Shown: in pieces, positions 30,820 through 39,796 of the stretch
Numbering within the stretch: the stretch's first letter is position 1
Layout: every line of letters begins with the position of its first letter
DNA from: Aquitalea sp. LB_tupeE
GTDB taxonomy: Bacteria > Pseudomonadota > Gammaproteobacteria > Burkholderiales > Chromobacteriaceae
Assembly: GCF_013391415.1 (NCBI RefSeq)
Contig: NZ_JACAXB010000017.1
Span: forward strand, 235,986-299,985
Direction: 5' to 3'
Length of the DNA: 64,000 bases
Notes under the pieces: model-generated
Databases searched by the model: none
What the model was told of the DNA's origin: nothing
The model's input: the letters and a program-made list of their open reading frames with translations, nothing else
Program-made: the position numbers and the translations under genes

Positions 30820-32940
30820 TTAACGATTTTGCAGGTTCAAATCCTCAACCACCTTGGGCGTGATGAAGACCAGCAGCTCGGTGCGGTTGTTCTTGTCCAC
30901 CTTGCTGCGGAACAATGCCCCCAGGAACGGAATGTCACCCAGCAGCGGTACCTTGTTGACCGTGGTATCCAGTGTTTGCTGGTAAATACCGCCAATCACC
31001 ACGGTGCCGCCGTTTTCCACCATCACCTGGGTTTTCACCACCTTGGTGTCGATGGCCGGGGTGCTGTTGACATACAAGGTACTGCTGACGCTGTCCTTGT
31101 TGATCTGGATTTCCATCAGCACGCGGTTATCCGGTGTGATTTGTGGCGTTACTTTCAGGCTGAGGTTGGCCTTTTTGAACGACACGGATGTCGCACCGCT
31201 GGAGCTGGCTTCCTGGTAAGGAATTTCCGTACCCTGTTCGATACTGGCCTCGACCCTATCGGCGGTCATGATGCGCGGATTGGCCAGAATCTTGCCCTTC
31301 TCGCCGGTTTCCATGGCATCCAGCTCAAGGCCGATCAGGCCGCTGGAGCCTGCGCTGAATACTGCCCCAATCGAGTTGTAGGTGCCCGACAGGCCAAGGT
31401 TGACCCCTGCATTGCCAGAAGAAGATGACGTGCTGCTCAGCGCCTTGTTGGCCAGCGCATCAGAAATGGAGCTGCCGATGGAGGTGCTGCTCCCTACCTT
31501 GGCAAAGCTCATCTTCACCCCAAGACTCTTGCTCCAGTCATCCGTGGCTTCGACAATACGGGCTTCAATCAACACTTGTTTGACCGGAATGTCGGTCTTG
31601 GTCACCAGATCGCGGATCTTGTCGATCACGGTCTGGGTGTCGTTGATGATCAGTGTGTTGGTTTTCGGGTCGATCATGAAGCTGCCGCGGGCCGACAGCA
31701 GGCCGTTGCCGCCGCTGTTGCCTGTTGCACTGGAGCCGGCTGTGGTGGTGCTGCCATCCAGAATCTTCTTGAAGTCTTCGGCCGAGCGGTAACGCAGGAC
31801 AAAGGTCTCCGAGCGGATGGGCTCCAGCGCATTGAGCTGTTGCTTGCCTTCCAGAATCTGCTTGTCGCGGTTGAGCAGCTCTTCACGCGGGGCAATATTG
31901 ATGATGTTGCCGTTGCGGCGCTGATCCAGGCCTTTGGTTTGCAGGATCAGGTCCAGGGCCTGATCCCACGGCACATCCTTCAGACGCAGCGTGATATTGC
32001 CGGTGACCGAATCGCTGGTGACGATGTTCAGCCCGGTGAATTCGGCAATAACCTGCAATACCGTGCGCACTTCGATGTTCTGGAAGTTCAGCGACAGCTT
32101 GTCACCCTTGTACTGCGGCTTGCTGTTCAGCTCGTTCTTGCTGGCACTTTCCACCACGGCCTTGCGCACTTCCACCACCAGCTTGCGCTCGGTCTGGTAG
32201 GAAGAGAATTCCCAGTCGCCCTGCGGTTGAATCACGACACGGCTGTTGCGGCCCTGATTGCTGGCAATCACCTTGTCCACCGGTGTGGCAAAGTCGCTGA
32301 CATCCATGCGTTTTTCCAGCGAACGCGGCAGATTGGCACCCATCACGTCCAGTACCAGGTTCTTGCCCTCGCGGCGGATATCCACCGGGGTGCTTTCGGC
32401 TGGCAGGTTGATTTCCACACGGCCCTCACCGCCACGGCCACGACGGAAGTCCAGGCCCAGCGGGGTGGTGGCCACGGCAGCCTGGGCGCTGGCTTGGGCC
32501 GCGGCCGAGGCATTGCTGGCCGGCTGCTCTTGCGAAGTGGCCGACTGCTGCGTGGAAGACATGCTGTTGTTGATGCGCACCAGCAGCTTGTTGCCGGAGA
32601 CGCTGGTGCTGTAGGACACGTTGTGCGCCAGGTTCAGTACCAGGCGGGAGCGGCCGTTTGCCTCAACCGCGACAGCGGACTTGACGATGGGGTTGCCCAG
32701 ATCAATCGTGCTCTTCGGCAGCTTCACCTGGGTATCGGCAAAGTCGAAGGCGACACGTGCCGGGTTGGCAATGGCGAAGCTGTTGGGCTTGATGGCCGGC
32801 CCGTCAAAGGTGATCTGCAGCAACTGCGCGTCGCCATCGGTCTGGGCAATGTCGATCGCGGTGATGGATGCAGCATGGGCAATGGAAAATGCAATGGACA
32901 GACCCAGCCCCGACAACAGTTTGATTGAATGGTTTTTCAT
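30820..32940 (-). CDS. pilQ: PilQ, type IV pilus secretin
   Basis: This 706-residue outer membrane secretin forms the channel for the pilus fibre. In order: signal peptide (1-23), two AMIN domains that bind peptidoglycan (about 24-125 and 165-265), the STN/N0 domain (about 285-360, LSLNFQNIEVRTVLQVIAEFTG), an N1-type domain, and the secretin core, ending with GGIYQQTLDTTVNKVPLLGDIPFLGALFRS. Its start overlaps the pilP stop by one base. It ends the pilMNOPQ run and is followed by aroK and aroB on the same strand. Confidence 0.97.
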   Translation of the reverse strand: MKNHSIKLLSGLGLSIAFSIAHAASITAIDIAQTDGDAQLLQITFDGPAIKPNSFAIANPARVAFDFADTQVKLPKSTIDLGNPIVKSAVAVEANGRSRLVLNLAHNVSYSTSVSGNKLLVRINNSMSSTQQSATSQEQPASNASAAAQASAQAAVATTPLGLDFRRGRGGEGRVEINLPAESTPVDIRREGKNLVLDVMGANLPRSLEKRMDVSDFATPVDKVIASNQGRNSRVVIQPQGDWEFSSYQTERKLVVEVRKAVVESASKNELNSKPQYKGDKLSLNFQNIEVRTVLQVIAEFTGLNIVTSDSVTGNITLRLKDVPWDQALDLILQTKGLDQRRNGNIINIAPREELLNRDKQILEGKQQLNALEPIRSETFVLRYRSAEDFKKILDGSTTTAGSSATGNSGGNGLLSARGSFMIDPKTNTLIINDTQTVIDKIRDLVTKTDIPVKQVLIEARIVEATDDWSKSLGVKMSFAKVGSSTSIGSSISDALANKALSSTSSSSGNAGVNLGLSGTYNSIGAVFSAGSSGLIGLELDAMETGEKGKILANPRIMTADRVEASIEQGTEIPYQEASSSGATSVSFKKANLSLKVTPQITPDNRVLMEIQINKDSVSSTLYVNSTPAIDTKVVKTQVMVENGGTVVIGGIYQQTLDTTVNKVPLLGDIPFLGALFRSKVDKNNRTELLVFITPKVVEDLNLQNR

Positions 32941-33461
32941 TATTTCTGCCCTTGTTCATCCAGGTACATGCTGGTTTCGCGTTGTACCCATTCTCCGTTC
33001 AGATCTTCCACGGTCTCGGAAAGTACTAGTTCGGTATCGCTGATACGTTTGATCTGGCCGAAATTGGGGCCAATGAAATTACCTGGCTGCACGCGGTAGA
33101 TACTGCCTTCCGGGGTGCGGATCAAGGCATAGGTAATATTGTTGCGCTTGAGCAAGCCGGTCATTTTCAGCTTGTCCAGATCATAGTTTTCCAGCAGTTC
33201 GCGCGGGCGCTTGAAGTCGGGCGCATTGGCTGAATTCTGTCGTTTTGCCATTTGCAGTTTGACCGGGTTGAACGGATCGGGCAGGTCAAACGCATTGTAG
33301 GTAAACGGCTGATAGCTCTGCGCCTGGGGCAGAGGGTCGATCTGACCGCGCAAACCCTGGCTGGCCTGCAACATCCAGGCATGCAGGTCCTCGGTATTGC
33401 TGCCACTGCAGGCAGTCAGCAGCAGCGGGCACAGCAAGATGGCGTAAGTTTTTTTCAGCAT
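32940..33461 (-). CDS. pilP: PilP, pilus assembly lipoprotein
   Basis: This 173-residue lipoprotein has a lipobox (LLLTAC, Cys18). The unstructured stretch with FDLPDPFNPVK is followed by the beta-rich C-terminal domain with GLLKRNNITYALIRTPEGSIYRVQPGNFIGPNFGQI. PilP links the inner membrane PilN/PilO complex to the PilQ secretin. It is tightly packed in the operon: 10 bases after pilO and overlapping pilQ by one base. Confidence 0.95.
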   Translation of the reverse strand: MLKKTYAILLCPLLLTACSGSNTEDLHAWMLQASQGLRGQIDPLPQAQSYQPFTYNAFDLPDPFNPVKLQMAKRQNSANAPDFKRPRELLENYDLDKLKMTGLLKRNNITYALIRTPEGSIYRVQPGNFIGPNFGQIKRISDTELVLSETVEDLNGEWVQRETSMYLDEQGQK

Positions 33462-33471
33462 GAAGTCACAC

Positions 33472-34092
33472 TCACTTCTTCGGCGGCTGTGCCGCTGCGA
33501 TGCGCTCTTCCGGCTCCAGCGAGCGATAGGTCTTGGCCGTGGCTTCCATGGTCATGCGTGCGGCATCCTTGCCCTGTCCCGGAGTCAGCTTGATATCGCC
33601 GATGGTGACTATGCGCGAGAGCTGTGCCACATCGCTGACAAAGGCGGCCAGGTCGTTGTAGCTGCCGGTCAGGCGGATGGCGATCGGCACTTCTGCCATT
33701 TCGGCCGTCTTGACTTCGCCATTGGGGCGGAACAATTCAAACTGCAACCCGCGACCAATGCCGGCCTGGTTGATTTCGGTCAGCAGGGCATCCATTTCGG
33801 CCTTGGTGGGCAGCTGCTTGAGCAGCGCGCCGAAGGACAGCTGGATCTCTTTCAATTGCTGTTGCAGGGCTTCCAGATTGATGGCCTGGCGTTTTTTATC
33901 GACGAAGGTTTGTTTGAGCTGTTCTTCCTGTTGCTGGGCGTTGTGCAGCTTGTCCAGCTGGTCGCTCAGTACAAAGAAATACCCCAGTGCCAAAAAGGCC
34001 AAGGCGATGAAAATGGCCACGAATACCTGAGCCGGGAAAGGCCAGTTGGGCATGTCCTTGGGGTCAAGGTTGCGGAACTCGTCTAGGGTCAT
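33472..34092 (-). CDS. pilO: PilO, pilus alignment complex protein
   Basis: The 206-residue bitopic inner membrane protein has one helix (about residues 22-42, VFVAIFIALAFLALGYFFVL), then a coiled-coil region and a ferredoxin-like periplasmic domain. It pairs with PilN to form the platform between the PilM cytoplasmic ring and PilP/PilQ. It overlaps pilN by four bases. Confidence 0.95.
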   Translation of the reverse strand: MTLDEFRNLDPKDMPNWPFPAQVFVAIFIALAFLALGYFFVLSDQLDKLHNAQQQEEQLKQTFVDKKRQAINLEALQQQLKEIQLSFGALLKQLPTKAEMDALLTEINQAGIGRGLQFELFRPNGEVKTAEMAEVPIAIRLTGSYNDLAAFVSDVAQLSRIVTIGDIKLTPGQGKDAARMTMEATAKTYRSLEPEERIAAAQPPKK

Positions 34093-34685
34093 GGTTTGGC
34101 TCCCTGCGGTGCGACCTGGCCTTGTGGTGCGCTGGCAGCCGGGGCTGTCTGTTTAAAGGTGCTGGTCAGGCTGAACTCACTCACCCGCTGGTTGCTGGCG
34201 GTGGAGGCTTTTACCTCAACCAGTTGCGGCTCGGTGAACACCGACGACTGCGCCAGGGTACGCATGTAATTGGATACGCGCGCACCGGACAGACCATAGC
34301 CGGTGAAGCTGAAGCTGTTCCCGCTTTGCTTGAAGCTGCTCAGGTAGATGCCATCCGGCGTCTGGCGTACCAGTTGGTCGAAAATGTGTACTGCATCATT
34401 GCGACCCTGTTGCAGGCGTTCCACCAGCTGTTTGCGGGCCAGCAGGTCGTCACGCTGCTTCTTGAGCGCGCCGATGTCCTTGATTTGCTGATCCAGCTTG
34501 GCGATTTCACCTTGCAGGAACTGGTTGCGCTCTTCCTGGTGCGACTGGCGCGTATCCAGAATGAAGTAGCCCAGACCGACAATCAGCAGGGCGGCACCGA
34601 AGCTACTACCTAGCAACAGCTGGAAGCGCAGGCGGTGGGCGGCTTTTTTCTGCTCGCGGTGGGGCAGGAGGTTGATGCGTATCAT
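34089..34685 (-). CDS. pilN: PilN, pilus alignment complex protein
   Basis: The 198-residue protein starts with the conserved short cytoplasmic tail MIRINLLPHRE, whose INLLP motif inserts into PilM. One membrane helix (about 22-45) and a coiled coil follow, then a periplasmic domain with FSFTGYGLSGARVSNYMRTL. The tail ends in a glutamine/proline-rich stretch. It overlaps pilM by one base and pilO by four. Confidence 0.96.
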   Translation of the reverse strand: MIRINLLPHREQKKAAHRLRFQLLLGSSFGAALLIVGLGYFILDTRQSHQEERNQFLQGEIAKLDQQIKDIGALKKQRDDLLARKQLVERLQQGRNDAVHIFDQLVRQTPDGIYLSSFKQSGNSFSFTGYGLSGARVSNYMRTLAQSSVFTEPQLVEVKASTASNQRVSEFSLTSTFKQTAPAASAPQGQVAPQGAKP

Positions 34686-35797
34686 CAGTCAAACCTCCGC
34701 ATGGCAAGTCCACATGCAATAAGCAGTGCCGGGGCATCCAGCAGCAATTCTTTCAGCCGGATCGAACTGGACTGCACCATGGAGGTGAAGGGGTTGGCAA
34801 TCATGGTACTGATCTGGGTGCGGGAGGCCACGGCGTCGTCCAGTCCGGACAGCATGCTGCAGCCGCCACCCAAGAGAATGTAGTCCACCCGCAGGTATTG
34901 CGACACGCTGACCGTGGTGTAGAAAAATTGCAGTGCACGCTGGATTTCTTGCGCCAACGCGTCGACAAAGGGATGCAGCAGTTCCGACTCATAACCGTCC
35001 GGCATGGCCATGCTGCGTTTGCCGTTTTCCGCTTCGTCAAAACTGATGCCGTAACGGCGCTGGATGTCACGCGTCAGTTGCAGGCCGCCAAACATCTGTT
35101 CGCGGTAGTAGATTTGCTGGCCGTTACGGATGACATTGCAGTGAATTTTGCTGGCGCCGATGTCAAACAGGGCAAAGGTCTGGTTCATGCCATGATCGGG
35201 CAATTGCTGCTGGATCTGCTCGAAGGCCGTCATCATGGCGAAGGATTCCACATCCACCACATGTGCTCGAAGACCGGCCATTTCCACCACGGCTACCCGT
35301 TCTTCCACTTTTTCCTTGCGTGCCGCACACAGCAGGACTTCCAGATCATCCAGGCTGCTACTGGACGGCCCCAGTACCTGGTAATCCAGATTCACTTCAT
35401 CGAGCGGGAAGGGGATGATCTGGTCGGCTTCGGACTCGATCATGCCTTCCATGTCCTCGGATTGGCTGACCGGTACCAGAAGCTTTTTGTAGATGGCCAT
35501 CGAGGTGGGAATGGCGATGGCGACATTCTTTATCGGGCTGCCAAGTCGCTTCCATGCTTTGCGCAAGGTCTCGGCAATCCCTTCGATATCCACCAGATTG
35601 CCTTCGGAAACGGCTTCCTTGGGCAGGTTTTCAATCACATATCGCTCGATCTGGAAGTTTTTGCCCGATCTGGATAGCTCTACCAGCTTGACCGAGGTAG
35701 TGCTGATATCAAGACCCAGCACAGGAACATTCTTGGATTTCCCCAATCCAAGTTGATCCAGCCAGTCCGTACTGAACCGAAATTTGTCGGATAGCAT
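34685..35797 (-). CDS. pilM: PilM, cytoplasmic actin-like pilus assembly ATPase
   Basis: The 370-residue protein has the actin/FtsA fold: LGLDISTTSVKLVELS at the phosphate-1 site, IPFPLDEVNLDYQVLGP, ALFDIGASKIHCNVIRNG and YILLGGGCSMLSGLDD. PilM forms a ring under the inner membrane and binds the PilN tail. It is the first gene of the pilMNOPQ operon and is divergent from mrcA, the common arrangement in proteobacteria with this pilus. Confidence 0.96.
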   Translation of the reverse strand: MLSDKFRFSTDWLDQLGLGKSKNVPVLGLDISTTSVKLVELSRSGKNFQIERYVIENLPKEAVSEGNLVDIEGIAETLRKAWKRLGSPIKNVAIAIPTSMAIYKKLLVPVSQSEDMEGMIESEADQIIPFPLDEVNLDYQVLGPSSSSLDDLEVLLCAARKEKVEERVAVVEMAGLRAHVVDVESFAMMTAFEQIQQQLPDHGMNQTFALFDIGASKIHCNVIRNGQQIYYREQMFGGLQLTRDIQRRYGISFDEAENGKRSMAMPDGYESELLHPFVDALAQEIQRALQFFYTTVSVSQYLRVDYILLGGGCSMLSGLDDAVASRTQISTMIANPFTSMVQSSSIRLKELLLDAPALLIACGLAMRRFD

Positions 35798-35823
35798 CAG
35801 TTAAGGCCCCGAAAAGGTCTAGT

Positions 35824-35845
35824 GCGACAGTTTTTGCACTGTCGC
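35824..35845. promoter_or_regulatory. Inverted repeat between pilM and mrcA
   Basis: GCGACAGT (35824-35831) and ACTGTCGC (35838-35845) face each other over six bases in the shared promoter region of the divergent pilM and mrcA genes. It could be an operator; no known regulator consensus was recognised. Confidence 0.35.
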
Positions 35846-35880
35846 TGTCAATGTTTGTCTTGCTAGTTCTCACAAGACGT

Positions 35881-35886
35881 TATAAT
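35881..35886 (+). promoter_or_regulatory. -10 box for mrcA
   Basis: A perfect TATAAT stands 30 bases before the mrcA ATG. A weak -35 (TCTTGC) is possible 17 bases upstream. Confidence 0.5.
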
Positions 35887-35916
35887 CCGCTTTCTTCCGA
35901 AAGCCTATTTGTAATT

Positions 35917-38289
35917 ATGTTCAAACGACTTCTTGCGATTCTGGCCGGTTTGGTCATTGGTGGGGCCGTGCTGGCAGCCGGTGCGGCAGCCATTGCCATC
36001 ATCATAACCTACCCGCGTTTGCCAAGTCTTGATGTGCTGACGGATTACCGTCCAAAAATTCCATTACGCGTCTACTCGGCAGATGGGCAGTTGCTGGGTG
36101 AATTCGGTGAAGAACGCCGTTCCTTCGCCCGCATCCATGAAGTCCCGCAACTGATGAAACAAGCACTGCTGGCTGCCGAGGATGAAAGATTCTATCAGCA
36201 TAGTGGCATCGACTACATGGGTGTCATGCGCGCTGCCGTTGGTAATCTGGTGTCCGGTCATGCCCGTTCCGGTGCCAGTACCATCACCATGCAGGTGGCC
36301 AAGAATTTCTTTCTATCCAGTGAAAAGACTTTCACACGTAAGTTTAATGAAGCTTTGCTCGCTTTCAAAATCGAACATACGCTTTCCAAGGATCAAATTC
36401 TCGAGCTGTACTTCAATCAGATCTATCTTGGGCAGCGCGCCTACGGTTTTTCCGCAGCTGCACAAGCCTACTTCGGCAAGCCCATCACCGACCTGAGCGT
36501 GGCTGAAATGGCCATGCTGGCCGGCCTGCCCAAGGCACCCTCGGCCTATAACCCGATTGTGAATCCCGAGCGTGCCCACCTGCGTCAGCAGTATGTGCTG
36601 CGCCGCATGCGCGAGTTGAATTTCATTACCCAGGATCAGTATGACGCGGCCATCAAAGAGCCGCTGCATCTGGCCAGCGCCAGTGTGGACGGTAATCAGC
36701 CGGCCTTGTATGTGGCGGAAATGGTCCGTCAGGCCATGTACGAGCGCTACAAGGATGCTGCCTATACCGAGGGCTACAAGGTCTACACCACGCTGGACAG
36801 TCATCACCAGCAATGGGCTTATGACGCATTGCGTGCCGGCCTGATCGATTTTGACCGCAAGCAGGGTTATCGTGCCCCGGAAAGTTATATCGACCTGGCC
36901 TCGGCCGAAGGGGAAGACCAGACCGAAGTGCTGGACGATGCACTGTCTGAAATTCGCGACAGTGGCGACATGCAGGCGGCCATTGTGCTGTCTGCCAGCC
37001 CGTCCGAAGTCCGCGCTTACCTGCGTGGTGGCAAGGTTGCTGTCATCAAGGGGCCGGGTCTGGAGTTTGCGCGCCGTGCGCTGAACCCCAAGCTGGCGGC
37101 TGATAAACAGATTCGCCGCGGTGCGGTGATTCGGGTGCGTGCCAATGACAAGGGTTACTGGGAAATCGTACAGATGCCGGATGTCGAAGGGGCATTCGTG
37201 TCGATGGACCCGCGCAGCGGTGCCATCAAGTCGCTGGTGGGCGGTTTTGACTTCAACCGTCGCAGCTTCAACCACGTGACCCAGGCCTGGCGTCAGCCGG
37301 GCTCCACCTTCAAGCCCTTTATCTATTCAGCCGGTATCGAACGCGGTGTGACGCCGTCCACCATGTTCAACGATGCGCCGCTGACCGTGCCTGGTGCGCC
37401 GGGTACCGGCAATTGGGAACCGAAAAACGACGATGGCAAATTTGCCGGCCTGATTACCCTGCGCCGCGCGCTGACCCAATCCAAAAACCTGGTGTCGGTA
37501 CGCTTGCTGATGGCGCTGGGAACCGATTACGCCCAGCAATATATCCAGCGTTTCGGCTTCTCGCCCAAGCAGCATCCGGCCTATCTCACCATGGCACTGG
37601 GTGCTGGTGCCGCCACGCCGCTGCAAATGGCCGAGGGCTATTCGGTGTTCTCCAATGGTGGCTATCGCATCAAGGCCTACTTCATTGACCGTATCGAAGA
37701 CCAGTCCGGCCATGTGCTGGCCAAGACCCAGCCTGCGGTTGCAGGACAGAATGCCACCCAGGCCATCGACCCGCGTAATGCCTTCATCATGACTTCCATG
37801 CTCAAGGATGTGGTGCGTTACGGCACGGCCGCCAAGGCCATGAGCCTGGGGCGTATGGACCTGGCCGGCAAGACCGGTACCACCAGTGACTGGAAGGATG
37901 CCTGGTTTGTCGGCTTCAACCCCAATCTGGTGGCGGCAACCTGGGTGGGTTACGACCAGCCACGCTCGCTGGGCCGTTACGGTTACGGCGGTACCGCCGC
38001 GCTGCCGGTGTGGATGAACTACATGGCCAATGCGCTCAAGGGCTTGCCGGAAGTGGAACTGCCAGTGCCTGCCGGCATCGTGGTGAAACCGGGTGCCGGT
38101 CAACGTGGTGGTGATGAGTACTACTACGAAGAATTCCAGAAGACCAATCCGGAACTGAAGATCGACAACCACGGCAGCATACCGGGCGGTAACGCCTCTG
38201 ATGCTGCGGCAGACGACGCTGCGGCGAAAGATCCCAACGCGCCTGCTGCCAAGGACGCCGTGGAAAACGTCAAGGAAATGCTGTTCTGA
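35917..38289 (+). CDS. mrcA: Penicillin-binding protein 1A
   Basis: This 790-residue class A PBP builds and cross-links peptidoglycan. It has a short cytoplasmic tail and one membrane helix (about 8-30). The glycosyltransferase domain carries AAEDERFYQHSGID with the catalytic glutamate and GASTITMQVAKNFFLS. The transpeptidase domain carries the acylated serine in RQPGSTFKPF, then SKNLVSV and KTGTTSDWKDAWFVGF. An OB-like insertion lies between them. The tail after about residue 725 is acidic and alanine-rich. The start is the ATG after TATAAT; the upstream extension lies over the promoter and is rejected. Confidence 0.96.
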   Translation: MFKRLLAILAGLVIGGAVLAAGAAAIAIIITYPRLPSLDVLTDYRPKIPLRVYSADGQLLGEFGEERRSFARIHEVPQLMKQALLAAEDERFYQHSGIDYMGVMRAAVGNLVSGHARSGASTITMQVAKNFFLSSEKTFTRKFNEALLAFKIEHTLSKDQILELYFNQIYLGQRAYGFSAAAQAYFGKPITDLSVAEMAMLAGLPKAPSAYNPIVNPERAHLRQQYVLRRMRELNFITQDQYDAAIKEPLHLASASVDGNQPALYVAEMVRQAMYERYKDAAYTEGYKVYTTLDSHHQQWAYDALRAGLIDFDRKQGYRAPESYIDLASAEGEDQTEVLDDALSEIRDSGDMQAAIVLSASPSEVRAYLRGGKVAVIKGPGLEFARRALNPKLAADKQIRRGAVIRVRANDKGYWEIVQMPDVEGAFVSMDPRSGAIKSLVGGFDFNRRSFNHVTQAWRQPGSTFKPFIYSAGIERGVTPSTMFNDAPLTVPGAPGTGNWEPKNDDGKFAGLITLRRALTQSKNLVSVRLLMALGTDYAQQYIQRFGFSPKQHPAYLTMALGAGAATPLQMAEGYSVFSNGGYRIKAYFIDRIEDQSGHVLAKTQPAVAGQNATQAIDPRNAFIMTSMLKDVVRYGTAAKAMSLGRMDLAGKTGTTSDWKDAWFVGFNPNLVAATWVGYDQPRSLGRYGYGGTAALPVWMNYMANALKGLPEVELPVPAGIVVKPGAGQRGGDEYYYEEFQKTNPELKIDNHGSIPGGNASDAAADDAAAKDPNAPAAKDAVENVKEMLF

Positions 38290-38310
38290 GTCAGTCCGGC
38301 CCGTCACGCC

Positions 38311-38340
38311 AGCCCACCCCATGCCGGGGTGGGCTTTTTC
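38311..38340 (+). terminator. Terminator after mrcA
   Basis: AGCCCACCCC and GGGGTGGGCT pair around ATGCC, followed by TTTTTC. Confidence 0.9.
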
Positions 38341-38527
38341 TTGCCTGTTTATCCGTCCAGCTCACCAGGATGTGCCGGATGCCGGACGATTAACATCTAT
38401 AAACAGCTTGTCGATAGGCAAGGGCAGGGCGATTCCTTATCATCTCAGCCTGTTTGCTGCTCTGCATCAGGCTTGTCGATTCTGACTCCGCTGACAACTT
38501 AAGCTGGTCCTTTCCCGGAAAACCAAT

Positions 38528-39781
38528 ATGTCTGCCGCTTCTGCCAAACCCACCCATACCTTGCGCAATGTTTCCCTGTTACTGCTGGCCGTCGCTGCTG
38601 GCGGTTGGTGGTGGAGCAGCCATCGTGCCGCCGCCACGGATGCGGCAGCACCCAAGCGCGGTGGTGGTCCGGTGGCGGTGGCGGTGGCCCCGGTGACGCA
38701 GCAGGATGCGCCCTTGCAGCTGGGGGCCCTTGGCACGGTGACGGCTACCAATACGGTGACGGTGCACAGCCGGGTGGATGGCCAGTTGATGGCCCTGCAT
38801 TTTGAGGAAGGCCAACTGGTTCAAAAAGGCCAGCTGCTGGCCGAACTGGACCCGCGCCCCTTCCAGGCGGCGCTGACCCAGGCCGAAGGCCAGCTGATGC
38901 GCGACCAGGCACTGCTGCAAAACGCCCGGCTGGACCTCACCCGTTACCAGCAGTTGCTGGCGCAAAACTCCATTGCCAAGCAGCAGGTAGATACCCAGCA
39001 GGCGCTGGTGGCCCAGTATCAGGGCACGGTGAAGCTGGACCAGGGTGCCGTGGCTACCGCCCGGCTGCAACTGGATTACAGCCGTATCACTGCGCCCTTG
39101 TCTGGCCGCGTTGGTCTGCGTCAGGTGGACCTGGGCAATATCGTGCATGCCAGCGACAGCAACGGCGTGGTGGTGATTACCCAGACCCAGCCCATCAATG
39201 TGCTGTTTGCCGTGCCGGAAACCAGCCTTGGCCAGGTGCTGGCCGCCGCCCGTGCAGCCAAGGGCAAGTTGCAGGTGGAAGCCTGGGACCGCGACAACCG
39301 TCACAAGCTGGCGGATGGCGAGCTGCTGGCCATCGACAATCAACTCAGCACCACCACCGGCACGGTGAACCTGAAGGCGCGCTTTGCCAATGCCGATGCC
39401 GCCCTGTTCCCCAATCAGTTCGTCAATGTGCACCTGCAACTGGGCGACCAGCCCAATGCAACCGTCGTACCCAGCGTTGCCCTGCAGCAGGGTAAGGTGG
39501 GCAGCTATGTGTATACGGTGAATCCGGACCAGACCGTCAGCATCAGCAAGGTGAAAACCGGTGCCGTATCTGGCGACAACACCATTATCGAAGAGGGTGT
39601 GAAAGCCGGTCAGAAAGTGGTGGTGGATGGCCTGGACAAATTGCGTGAAGGCGCGCAGATCAAGGTGATCGACCGTGCCAAGCAAAGCACGGCGGAGGCA
39701 AGTGGCAAGGGCCGGGGCAAGCCGCATGCGGCCAGTGGCAGCTGGGGTGGCCAGCGCCAACATGCCTCTGCCGCCAACTAA
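38528..39781 (+). CDS. mdtA: MdtA-type periplasmic adaptor of an RND pump
   Basis: The 417-residue membrane fusion protein has an N-terminal membrane anchor (about 16-30). The lipoyl half-motifs are seen at TVHSRVDGQLMALHFEEGQLVQKGQLLAELDPRPF and at SRITAPLSGRVGLRQVDLGNIV, with an alpha-hairpin between them and a beta-barrel after. It joins the RND pumps encoded next to the outer membrane channel. The C-terminus is lysine/glycine/histidine-rich. The four genes mdtA-mdtB-mdtC-OMF are tightly spaced and form one operon. Confidence 0.92.
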   Translation: MSAASAKPTHTLRNVSLLLLAVAAGGWWWSSHRAAATDAAAPKRGGGPVAVAVAPVTQQDAPLQLGALGTVTATNTVTVHSRVDGQLMALHFEEGQLVQKGQLLAELDPRPFQAALTQAEGQLMRDQALLQNARLDLTRYQQLLAQNSIAKQQVDTQQALVAQYQGTVKLDQGAVATARLQLDYSRITAPLSGRVGLRQVDLGNIVHASDSNGVVVITQTQPINVLFAVPETSLGQVLAAARAAKGKLQVEAWDRDNRHKLADGELLAIDNQLSTTTGTVNLKARFANADAALFPNQFVNVHLQLGDQPNATVVPSVALQQGKVGSYVYTVNPDQTVSISKVKTGAVSGDNTIIEEGVKAGQKVVVDGLDKLREGAQIKVIDRAKQSTAEASGKGRGKPHAASGSWGGQRQHASAAN

Positions 39782-39796
39782 ACCCAGGATGATGGC

